The notes below the pieces were generated by a model. That model was not told where the DNA came from and made no database searches. It was given only the letters and a program-made list of their open reading frames with translations. 64,000 nucleotides of DNA, taken from Eremophila alpestris peregrina. Lineage: Eukaryota > Chordata > Aves > Passeriformes > Alaudidae. A program made the position numbers and the translations under genes. Shown one piece after another: positions 12,955 to 25,000 of this stretch (its first letter is position 1; every line of letters starts with the position of its first letter). The stretch covers positions 4,296,000-4,359,999 of the forward strand of contig WMCF01000029.1 of assembly GCA_009792885.1 (NCBI GenBank), given 5' to 3'.

Positions 12955-13024
12955 AAGTTTCCTCTGGGATCCATTTCCAACAAGGGCAAGAACCCTTGTG
13001 AGAAATGGATCCCAGAGGAAATTT
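12955..13024. repeat. Long near-perfect inverted repeat (hairpin), 32-bp arms, 6-nt loop
   Basis: The left arm 12955-12986 pairs with the right arm 12993-13024 around the loop CAAGAA at 12987-12992. The core CTCTGGGATCCATTTC is matched exactly by its complement. In 32 positions there is one two-base internal mismatch (12978-12979 against 13000-13001) and one pair that would be a G-U wobble in RNA (12957 with 13022). The phrase CACAAGGG of the right arm is repeated again at 13029-13036. The arms are much better paired than anything else in the window. It could be a miniature inverted-repeat element, a microRNA-like precursor if transcribed, or a templated inverted duplication formed during replication. 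No flanking target-site duplication is evident. The arms contain GGATCC and do not resemble CR1. Confidence 0.9.
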
Positions 13025-16000
13025 TTCCCACAAGGGCTCTTTTAACTGATGTCTTGGTGTTTCAGATCAAAGACTCAATTTTCTGCTTTTTCTTGAGACA
13101 GTCAGGAGCAGTTTCTGTCAAGTGATGCACTGCTGCGGGAAAAAGGAAAATAGTCACAGGAAATGCATACAATCATTAAAACAGTTTCCTGTAATGAAAC
13201 TTGAGAAACTGCCTTTTGGATTCCCAGCTTCAGGACCAGAAGTGATAAAAACAGCAAAGAAATTTTAAGTCACACACAAAAGCATTCCAACACAAAAATG
13301 TTCTTTTAACTTGTCCAGTATTGTTTTTTTATCTACCTCAAAATAGAAGAAGACAAAAACCCCTTCTATTTCTTCTTCCACAACGTGCACTGCAATGAAA
13401 ACTGGATCCTTGACTTTGCCTGTCTCACAAGGGGCTTGCACCCTGTGTGACCATCACCACCAACAGCTGCCAGCTGTGCACATGTGCAGGAGGCACTGCT
13501 GGGCTGCCGAGGAACAGCAAAGACACAAAGCTCTCTATGCTCACAGCACCTGGGGAGTCCTAACAGTCTTAAAAGGAAGGATAGTGAAGCAAAATAACAG
13601 TGTAAACTCAGGTTGATGTCCTGAAAATAAGAATCATGATGTGGGCCAGGAATATTTCTTTTTTCCCCAGAAAATGAAGCATTTAGAGAAAAACTGTCTA
13701 ATCTTACCAGAAAACAAACCCAGACATTCTGCCATATGGAAAGCTTCTCAAATTCTCTCATCTGATTCACATGGGCTATTTAGGTAATTAACTTAAGCTG
13801 TTTAAAGAAAGGTAAAGAGGGAATATTGGAAAAGAAAGCCAAGCAGCTCACAGATACAGCAGCTACATCACACCTCCTGCAACCACCAGAGGAGACATTA
13901 TGGTAATGATGAGCAGGGTGGAAGCTGGGCAGAGCTCAGGGGCTGAAGGAACTGGATATCTCACCATGATGGAAAGCCCTGGAACAGAGGAAAGGCTGCA
14001 TTGACCTGCCCTGGAACCAGAGCCATGTCTCTGCCCCTGTGCTACAGAGGAGCTGAGGAAACTCCCCACCACAAACCCCCCAAACAATCTGGAAGTTGGA
14101 TAAAGCAGGATGAACCCTTGTCCACAACAGCCCAATTTTGCTATTATTTTTGCCACTGTAAAAAGCCACTTACTGCCTCAAAATGATTTCCTGGCTCCAG
14201 TTATGACACAAACTGTTGACACTTGCAGCCAGAAGCACTTAAAGGACTGTTTGCCATCCACAGCCTGCATGAAATCTCAAAAGATAAGGAGTAACTGCTC
14301 CACTGAATTTGAAAATCAGAATCTTAAATGGCTGTATTCTTCTTGAGGGAATGATGTTTGGGACCAGTTCAAGCTGGGCAAGCCACAAGGATCTGAAAAC
14401 CAAGCACTAATTAATAGAAGTCATGTACAATACTGTTTTCTTCAATGAAAAAAAAAAAAAGTCTTTCTCAGCCTCCCAAAGCTCTGTCAGCAGAGCTCTA
14501 CATGTGGCATTGTTCTCTGAACAAGGAAGTGAACTAAGGCTTCTAATTTCTTGGCTAACTTCATTTAAAGAAAGAATGAGATTGGTGCCAAAAAGCAATC
14601 AATGGATTCCCAGTCAAACAAAACACTTAACACCATGATTTGAATCCAGTCACTCATGTATTTAAAGTTATGAATGTGTGCAAGTGCCTCGCTGGGTAAA
14701 GGTCTAATGACCTGGTTTTTTGGACTAAACTCTAGCTAAATCCAACAAATGAACATGCACTTGAGAATTCAAAGTTTATTTAATGGTAAACTCAAAAATC
14801 CTGGTTTCTTCTTTCTTTGCAGCCACACACATCGTCTTGGAAAGCGTCCTTCTTCCATAGTGGTATTTGAAATAACTGTTTCAGTCTGGGTTCACCTCTC
14901 TAAAAATGGCCCAAAATCTCATTATACTGGGAGATATGTCATCAAGAGTTCTAGTAAGTAAATATCAAATCAGGGCTTGAATAAAAAAATTAAACTTTCT
15001 AAAGTGTATAATAAAGCAGGACAAAACAACTGTATCTCAGGAATCTGGACAAAGTGTTTTCTTTCAAATCTTGCTAAACAGATTATTAGATATTGTCAGA
15101 GAGCTGGGATGATTTTTTTTTCCCACCCCTTCTACAGCCCTTTAAGTATTTATCAACTGAGACATTTTGGAACTTCCCTTAATATTTTTATTCATTTTTA
15201 ATTACTTTTAATTGTATCCTAGAAGTAAGTTCTGTTAAGTTATATACTTAAACATTGATTTACAGTTATCCCAGTTTCACTGCAGTGATCCTCATTAGCA
15301 ATGTACATGTGTTACATATTTTCAAAAGAATTTTTTTAATGGATGTGATTTTACTTTTTCTTCAAATAAGAGAAATGAAGATCCATGTCTTCAAATACTT
15401 TTAAGGCAACAACTCCACTGATATGCACAAGGACTTTTGCACCTAAAGTCTCCAGTTAATTATCAAAGAACTATAATCAGTGATAATTATCGTTGCATCC
15501 ATGATGCCAAGAGCTATAAACTAACACACAGTCTTCAGCCCTTTGAAAATTTCAAGTTATTCTGGCACCTGGTGTCCTGTGGGCTCAGGTTCTTTATGCC
15601 TCTGACAATGTCACCCCTTTTTTGTGCTTAGACCAATTTTTAATGTCAGGCCTTCAAAAAGACCACGTTTTAGGGAGGAATTAGTCCCTTTAGAACAAGT
15701 GACTGGTGTTAGGGATCACCCCACCACTTACCCATAAGGAGAAATTGTGAGCATCTGCCAAGACTACACAGAAATTATTATGTATTGTAAGTGGAAAACA
15801 GTGAGAATTCTGTATGTACAGCTTAAGAACTCCTGGAAAGGAATCCATCTTGCAGTGAGAGATGTTTCCAACCACAATGAAACTTGCTACCAAAGCCTCA
15901 GAAAAAATGTTTTTAATTATAAAGTTTAATAGATATTTCCAAGATCTCCAAAATCCAAGTTCCAGCAATACTCTGGATATATATGTTGATATTCAGACCT

Positions 16001-19000
16001 GGCAAAAACTTAATAGATTTGGATCTACAACTCCCAGTAAACACAGAGTTATTGTGAGCCCACACATCAGTGATTTGTAGAAATGACTTACGCAATTTTC
16101 CTTCCTATCTTCTCTTTTTAAGTTTTTCATCACATTTCTTACTCCACTTATTAATAGCCTAGATTTATGAAACATAAACTGTAACCCAATTATAACACAT
16201 AAACCTCTGTTTAATTCAGATACATTCTGCCTGACATCATAATCAGCCACATTACTTCCAACTTCTTAAATCCTGCAGCCTAAGTGCTGGCAGACTTTTG
16301 ACCAACATTCAGGTGAATTTGCCATGTTTTCTATCAGCCTGGCCAACAGACTAAAACTGGTCAGTACCTGCTGTTGCTGCCATCCTCTCCCAGGTGAGAT
16401 TTCCCACCAGCATCTCAGATCTCTGGGTATCACAGGGCACAGTATTAAACAGTATCATAAGGTTTTCAAAGTATCACCATCTGCATTTTTAAAGCTAAGT
16501 AGCAAGGTTGAGAAACTATACTACATCTTGATATTTATATGAAGACAATTTGGTTAACTGTTAAAACAGTCTTTGTAAATGGACATTAAAAAAAAAAGGC
16601 AATGCAGGCAAGTTATAATTATTTATAGTAGCACCTGGTAATAGGTAATGAAATTAGACATCAGCTTTTATAAAAAAGTTTGAAACAAAAGGATCAGTTT
16701 CCCATGTTCATGGGGACATAACTAAAATTCCTCTCTTACTTGTGGGTGGTAATTTCAATTTGCTTAGTTTTTTTATTTATGAACTTCTTGTTGGTACAGG
16801 CACCATAGAGGACTTTTTACTGCTGCTAGATGAAAGCAGGTTCAAAGTGAGCTTTGACTTTGTATCAATCTTTCAAGATCTGCGGTGTATAATACACACT
16901 AAAAGCTTCACCTAGTTTGGCCTCATTATATCTTCCTTAATTGAGTCTTAATAAAAAGACTGTGTTCTAGTGTGAAATTTATTAATTGGTTTTCAAGAAG
17001 AGAGGCTTGAAGCAATATAGACATCTCAATTAGGAATGCATTTCAACATAAATACAAAATTTATGCCTCCTGTGATTGCCAAAATGACTTAGAGCTAAAC
17101 ATAGAGAACTGACGCACCACGTCTCTGGATATATTTTGTACCTGGGTAGGAAAGCAAAGTATTTCCACAGTAGATTGATTTACTGCTGCTGAAGACTAAA
17201 GCAGGGCTACATCTTGAGTGTGTGAAAGGCTGTCACAGAGGGAAAGCTTAATTTATCAATTTGCCAGTTTCTCAGGGGCAGCCATTAATGACAACAGTAT
17301 GAGGCTGCCTTTTAGCAGGATTTCTTGGACTTATTTTCCTAACTTAAAAAAATTATAACTTTTTCCCCCTTAAAATACCAGACCTGTCAGACACACAAAA
17401 GGACAACAGGAAATGGTGCTCTAAGCACCACGAGCACCATCTATTCACCTCACAGCCTTCTGCTTATATTCAGAACTCTGAGTGCCATAAAAACAGTATC
17501 TTTAAAAACCAACAGAACAAAAAATCCAAACATTTCAAAACCTACCAGACCCAGCCTACCAAATATTAAACTCTCACTTTACACATAATACACGTGGTTT
17601 GCTCCCCTGTAGGTGCCCAAGCCAAGGCACACTGCAACAACAGATCACAAATCAGCCAGTAACTACTTCCTGTAAGTAGCATGGAGCATCCTAAGAGCAA
17701 CTATTCAACTCAATTCAAACTTTTGAAAATAAAACACTTTTTGGTGCCAACCATGGATGCCTTTTGAGATTACAAAAAACTGTGCAGCATGGCCAGAAAA
17801 AAAAAATCTCACCTGTATATACAGTTTCAGGCCAGAAAAAAACATATAAAAGTTTACTTGAGTCTCTGTCTCCCTGGTTCCAACTGAGTTTAAACCTATC
17901 TGCAGTTCTAACAAATAGTTAGACCTTGGAAATACACTAAACTTATGCAGAGCATGTGTGACCTCTACCACTAACCACCACTGGTTCTGCTTCATCAGAA
18001 ACAAAGTCTAGAAAACATTTAATAAGGAATAATGTCTGAGAGAATAATTTTAATAATGATTTACACACAGTTTTTTACCTCTTGATCAGAATTTGTAGTC
18101 TGTTAGATCAGTGTAAGTTTAATCAAACCCTGGGTTTCAGCAGAGCTCTTCTAGAGAGAAGGGTGGAGAGCTGAGTCTCCTTCCAGACACTCCAGTGCAA
18201 GCTCTCCTTTCAGCTTTGTACATCTATGGCAGGGTCAAGTCTTTGACCTCACCTCTGGAGAAGGGTCACTGAGCCAAGGAAGCTGTGCTACTCTGCTGCT
18301 TTCCCATTGCTGAGCTTGCACTGCAGTGATCTCCCAGCCAATGACCCCTTCCTTTGATCTCACAACGGTTCAGGGAAATTAAAAACTGACAATGGCTCAG
18401 TGGAAGAAGAAAAAGCCAATGTTTTCTTTGCTTGCAGAGACAGAAGAGCTGAAAAGGACAGGAGACAAGACTGCACTTCCTGGTATTTCTGGCCCTGCAC
18501 AGGTGACAGGATGGAATTAAAGGAGCATACCCATATTCAAATTCCTTACCTTTCAAAGGATTGACTTTGTGTCCTAAATGTTATTTAAAGGGGAAGAGAA
18601 AGAGTTGTGTCACTTGTGAGAATAATCCTCTTACCAAGAAACTGTCCTGTGGTTTTGGTCACATTTTCTGTGTTTAACTCATAGGCACAGATGACCTAAG
18701 TTAGTTCCCAACAATTCCTGTCTGCTTCTGTTGTCCCAATAAGGGCTCTTTCACCCTGTGCAATAACCTTATCCACACACAGAGCTGAGATATTTGATTT
18801 CATGTCACATCTGCACAGAGATGAGTGTGCTAGCACAACTCAATTATGCCAGGTGCTCATTTTTACACACTTGGAACAATAGAAATTTGGTATTTCCCAT
18901 GTGTGTAACAGCCTAAAGCTCTGGTCATTCTCTTTGCAACCTCATCTCTTTAAAGATACAATGCACACTCATTTGACCACTCACTCTCAATGAGGAAGAG

Positions 19001-19036
19001 GTTTATGTGAGTAAGGGCAACCTGTGGGTGGGTATT
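13025..19036. other. Unique non-coding sequence
   Basis: No gene is recognised. The longest frame (minus strand, 134 codons, 13366-13770) has no domain and is overlapped by plus-strand frames. A13 lies at 14448-14460. A perfect 10-bp palindrome, GATAATTATC, lies at 15482-15491. At 17413-17440 one GGTGCT arm can pair with either of two downstream AGCACC copies. None of these suggests a gene. Confidence 0.5.
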
Positions 19037-19075
19037 TTCACAGAATCACAGAATAAGCTGAGTTTGAAGGGATCC
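19037..19075 (-). mobile_element. CR1 LINE 3'-end fragment
   Basis: Reading TTCACAGAATCACAGAAT followed by a GAGTTTGAAGGGA phrase, this is the reverse complement of the avian CR1 3' terminus. That terminus ends in short ATTCTGTGA-type repeats and carries the TCCCTTCCAAC motif just upstream. Only about 40 bases are recognisable before the match fades at about 19075. 5' truncation is normal for CR1 insertions, but this piece is extremely short, so further decay or deletion is likely. Confidence 0.7.
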
Positions 19076-22000
19076 TATGCTAATGAGCACTTTGCCTTTC
19101 TAGTTTGATTTATCATGTCCTCCTATTCTTACTTCTTGGGTCATGGCTCTTGTTTCCTGCAGTTTTGGTTATTCCTCATTTTTCACAGGTTCTTTTACTT
19201 GCCCTGCACTATCCTTAGTCACTTTTTAACCTTTTCATAGTACTTTATTCCAACACTTCCAGACTAGGCAAAAGCTCCCCTGGACAACTAAATAGTCTAA
19301 GATATTTTGAGGATTTGCCAAAGGAACACCCTGCAGGACTTTAACTCCTTCTGAATGCAGGTGAACATACTGAGCCTTAAGAAAAATTCAGAAATTTGCA
19401 TTCACGTGCCTTCTCTTTCTTAACAGCCATGTAATCCCCTTCTTCCTTTTGCACATAATGGAAGAGAAAAGAAAGAGCTTTTTTACAAGCTGACTGGCAA
19501 ATGCAAATTTAAAGCCTCTTTGCCCAGTACAGAATGTGTCTGAATTCCATCTGTATCACACTGCTACATGCCAATTACTTTAATTAGGGTGAGATCCAAG
19601 ATTCACAAGAGAAAGTTCATAGTGTAATTAAGAAATAGTTTTTCTCCTCAGTGCTCCTTTTTTCATCTTCTTTGCTCATTTTCCTGCTTCCCTCCCACCC
19701 TTTCTCAATTCAGGGACTTTTTCATTCTGATTCTTTAGTCATTTTGGCATTAGCATTGTTGTACTTACATCTTCAGACAGGCATGAAAGCCAAAAAGCTC
19801 GTTGCCTTTAATGCTTCCAAGATAAGGTGTAAAAAATGAAAAGCAAAGAAATGAAAGTGAAAGGTTTTATGCTGTTTTCAAGTGATATTTGGTGTGGTGT
19901 GGCACAGTGCTTTGAAGTGGATCTTACTAGAAGCAATGTCACAGCCTGCGAAGAAATGGCACTGCTCAGCACTCAGGGAGCTGGGTAATCTCACAGAAAC
20001 ACAAAAAATGGACTTGCTAAGAAAAGAAAGAACTGATTAGGTTGTGTAGATGTTCTGCAGGACCTATAATCAGTATGATAATACTGAATGAATCAATGAA
20101 ATGAGTGTTGTCTTAACAACACCAGGAAAACACATGCATCATCTGTCAAGGTTTGCTACAACAATTTTCATCTGAAGAGCTACCCAATCTCAATTTTCTT
20201 TGCAGCTGGCATGGATTAACACCAACAGTGGGAACCTTCTAGCAATTCCTATGTCATGCAACAGCCAAGGGGCTATTTGTTCCCCTCTTTTGAAAATTCT
20301 AACCAGAATGCATCAGTCATTAAGAGCACAACATTCATCTTGTGGCAATAGGAATAACATTGATTATAGAGATCAGTGTGGAAACACCTGGGTTTAGAAT
20401 TATACAAAATGGTTTCTCAGTAAACACTTGTTTGCTTTTGTGCTAAACCAGAATACTTTTTTTTTTTTCTTGGAGAAAGTAGTTTAATGGAAAATAGAGT
20501 TGGTATTAAATAGGAAATAAGTTTATTCTTTAAACAGAAGGGAATGGATTCCTAGTCAGAATAAATTATTCAAAAACAGTTTTATGCCAAATGAGAACTG
20601 GCCCTTGCTTCATTAAAAGAATGATTCAAGCCTCTCTCTTGTAGTAGATGGCAATATCTCACTGACTTCATCTTGACCCAGATCAGGTTATAGCTGCTTT
20701 AAAGGCAAACTGTAGCAGTGTGAGTTCAGTGCACTTGAAGCATTGTATTTACAGTGTGAAAAGCCCTCAGTGGGACACTCATCAGTCACTTCTGAAGGGC
20801 TCTTTTGTTTTGTTTAATTAAAATCTGTTTCCAGTTGATTCCAGGTAAACTGAATAAAATAAGGATCTTCCACACTTGGATTTCTATCCACTCACTTTTG
20901 GAAGTTTACAGTCATTCCTTGGTTTGTTGGAGCATCTTTCCCACACAGGCTAAGCCCAGCTGTACACTACAGACCAAGCAGAATCATAATTGCTGCTTTA
21001 TAGCCCTTACATATTCCTCTGTGAACATCTCTCATATTGACCAAGTTGTGAAGGCATACAATGGATTTGCAGTTTTCCAACTCCTTTTGCATTGACATAA
21101 GTGAATGTGATATGGTGTTAGAGCAGAGCTACATTTGGATTGACAACATGAATAATCCTGAAACACATGCACAGTTTTATAATTTCAGGAATGCTAATGT
21201 GCACATGCATTATGATAAGGGTCAACCTGTGATTAAATTGACCTTTGCCTGAATAAAAAAGTAGTACAATAAGTGAGTATATGTACTTCTAATTGAGTAG
21301 GCAAACACATATGAGAGAGTAAAGGCCACACTTAGAATCGACTATGACATTATTTACATTTCCAGGAAAATGTATGTCCAAAGCTTTTTCCCCTGTACTG
21401 TAGTACAGGAATAACATCATTAAGTCATTAGATGGAAATAAATAAAATAGGCAAGATTTTATTTGAATTTTTTTCAGTTCTTTAAGTTTCCTTTAGAGTA
21501 AGTTATTCTCCTGATAAGTACTCCAGAAATATAAATATTTAAAAAATTATGCACTGTGGAACAGAAGTACTGACTTGATACTCAGTTTCAGAGTCCCACG
21601 TGTCCTATCATTAGTGGCAGACTGATTGTTTTCTACATTTCAGCAAAACACACTGGACTAATTATAATTTCACCAACACTGGAGTTGAAGAACACAGATT
21701 AATGATCAGCAATTAAAACATCAACAACATCACAAACAATAATGCTTCATACTGTTAATTTCTGTTGCCTGAAGTCATGCTATTTCTCTTTGGGCATGAA
21801 ATACATAATGCAGTCATTACTTCCAACATGAATAAAATGCTATCACATTACATGCTGAGATTCATATACTGTAGCTAATTTACAGCACCTAGACAGGAAT
21901 GTGCACTTGGTGGATTGTGCATATGTAATAAGAAGCTAAATCAGTGTTAAGATCTGAAAATACCAGAAGTCAGTTAGACTGCTCTATCCAAACATGTGCA

Positions 22001-25000
22001 GCACCAAACCCAGATTTTAAACAAGCATAAGCTCAATGTAAACAAAGTACATCAGGCTGGAGTCGTTACCTTCAGAAGTTTTTCTGGCAGGCCAGTGCTG
22101 TCAGAGTCAACTGACAGAGGTACAGCCTAGGCTTTTGTGCTACATTTTCTTAGAAACCTAACATCACTTGTAATCCTTTCTGTCTGGTGCAGCATTCAAT
22201 TTAATCAAGTCTCTAGCACAAAGCTCATCTGATGTCATTTCTCATTTCTGCACTGGGAAATCAATGGCTGCAGCTGCAAGTCACTGCAGCAGGTAACTGT
22301 GGTTTGCCCTTGCCCTTTGAGCATTTGCCTGCAGAGTTTGGAGGTTGTCACCCCGCAGTCAGCGTGGCTTGTGGTAGCACAATGAGGGCAGGACTTAAAA
22401 CAGCCCTTTTGTCACATATCTGCAAGGGCATCCCATTACTCAGGTACAAGTGATAGTGTGAACTCACTTGTTGTAACACTGTTTCTGTTACGCTCAATAT
22501 TCTCTGTTATCTTTTTCACCTCCTGAAATTTATGTCGGGAGATGCATTCAGTAAACTGAGAAATAAACAAATGTACTATCTCTGTGTTGAATGTCAGCAC
22601 CTTTATGTGATCTGAAACACTAAAAAGCAAGCTGGGGACAGCTTTGTTATGAGAGAATGGTAAGCTGAGGCAGACACACAGTCATTTTTAGTCATTTAAA
22701 AAATGACACTAGTCATTTTTAGAATGGAAATATTCCATTCATTCAGATGCAACCCTATTATGGAAATTGAAATTGATAATAAACCCAGCAAAGAGATGCA
22801 TTAATTAATGTTTTCTACATTAAAAAAATTCCCTATATGGTTCAAGAGGATAAGCAAGATGTCAGCAGCTGATGTGATCTTTACCAATTATTTATCAAGG
22901 AACAGCTAAGTCATCTCTTACCAAGGGTAGAGACTCCTGATGACTATAGAGGTGCTAGACTGATATGGAGTAAAACAGCCTAGCAAGAGGAAATATCAAC
23001 ATTAGTTGTGTCCAAAACTGAAACAGGTGCAGAAGTGTGAATGGACAGATAAAGAATTCACCCACCACCTCACAGGGATGATCTGCCTGGTGTAACAAAT
23101 ACCAGATCACTAGGGATGTCATGGAAGTGCAAGGGAAAGTCAGGTGTTTCATTTATCTGCAAAAACTTTCTGATTAATTTCTAACTTAAGCTGTTTCTTG
23201 TTCCTTTCTTAGGAGCTGGAATTAAAGCTGTTCATGAGCTGCCACTCATGAACAAAGATTCTGCCACCCTGACTTTCTGCATCAATATCTCACAAGTGTC
23301 ATTAAAACCAGCTGGTATATTTATGAACAAAAATGTTACATTGTAGAAAGCTTGGCAGAATTTTTCCCTAATACATTAGCAGCCCTGGAGGCATTGTCAC
23401 AGAGCTGCCAGAAAAAGGTTTGGTTTCACTTCCCAAATCCAATTCCCAAGAGCAGCAGGGACTACAGAAAGAAAGGTCTTTAGTGATTGAAAGAGACTTT
23501 CCTTCTGCCACTTAATGGGATGCCCTCTGGCCAAATGAAAATACTCTGTGGGCTCTGAATTCAGCCAGGTTGAAATTCACTGTATTTCTTGCTCTGATAC
23601 AGAGAAGTAAGGATGCTTCCACCTGACACCTAACACATGGCATATGGGCAACTATTACAAGTGATAAACAGAATGTCTGTTACCATTTCTCAAACATAAG
23701 CATGGATGGCTGAAGGCCCAATCTAAGAAAATTCCCCTTTCAGAGCCAAACAACAGGTGGAACAGAATTATCATCATTTCCTTCTGATACTTTATGGGCA
23801 CTGTCAGATGTTCAGACAATGGGGCTGATCTGCTCAGCTGCTCTGCTTGCAGACAAAGGAGTTGGGATATGGATTTTATATACATTTAAAAACAAAGAGC
23901 TGGGATTTACAGGTAGCTTTGCCAGTTGGAGGACAGCCAAAGACTCAGTCAAGGAGCTATGCACAGGCTTCAGACACCAACTCAGGGAAACAGTTTACTC
24001 TCTGCTGTAGAGCTTTTTCATTAGCTTGTTCATTAACCTTTCCTTAAGCATCACAATACTTATTAGCTTCTCTTGTGCAGTATGTTCACTCAGCATTATT
24101 TTTCATCATTCATGTTCCCAGCATGGTGGCACCCAGTTAAGATAATCTTCAAAATGGCAAACAAAGTGAGCCTTTCTGGAGCTTAGTGTTGCCATGACAG
24201 CTTCAGACAACTTTGCTTCAAATCCTTATTGTGTGAAGAGTCAGCCTTATATTAACCTTACATCCACCATCAGAGAAATTTTACATGACAGTAGGTGTTC
24301 TTCAACGTATTTTCTTCATTTTGCTTTTTTATAGGCCTCAAACTCTATACAAGGATCGTGGTATAAGCGTTAAAGTCGCAGACATTTTGGTGCTGATGAT
24401 TTATCACCTCATTGTGCTGGCTGGCCCTGTCATAACCAACACTTCCTCCCTGAACACTCTGAGACATCCAAATCCTGCAGAAAAGCCCAGACCATTTTGC
24501 AATGCAACACTTACCAAAAACACTTCTTCCTGGCAGCCCTACAAATCTTATCTGGTGCTACTGGCCAGAAGAGCACAGCCAAGTGCCATCTATCATGGCA
24601 GCAGTGTTTCTTTGTCTAAATATTATCTTCTGCTGTATTTAATTGGAAGAAATATCATTGTGAGAAGAAACTATTTCAGAGGCACTCTCTCAGAAGGCCT
24701 GTGTTTGAAAGGTTTAGAAGTACAGCTTGACCTGATATCAATGGCATCAGCAAATGCTCAGTTCCAGACCTGGATATAGTGGAGCCAATGACAAGCGACC
24801 CCCAAAACACACCTCACCCACCAGGCTCTGACTTCATTTTTAATTTTTTTGTCTTATGACAAAGCTAGACTCCAGCTCAACAAACCAACAAAATCAAATC
24901 CCTTTCCATTGCATTATTCATTTTGGATGCAAATTTACTGTGGCAGATATCACCAAAGGATTACAGATATAGAGAGGTGTTCTCACACAGCTTTCAGCAG

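Noticed and set aside
13366..13770. 134-codon minus-strand frame
   Set aside because: It is overlapped by opposing frames, rich in Cys, Ser and Leu, and has no recognisable motif; chance is the best explanation.
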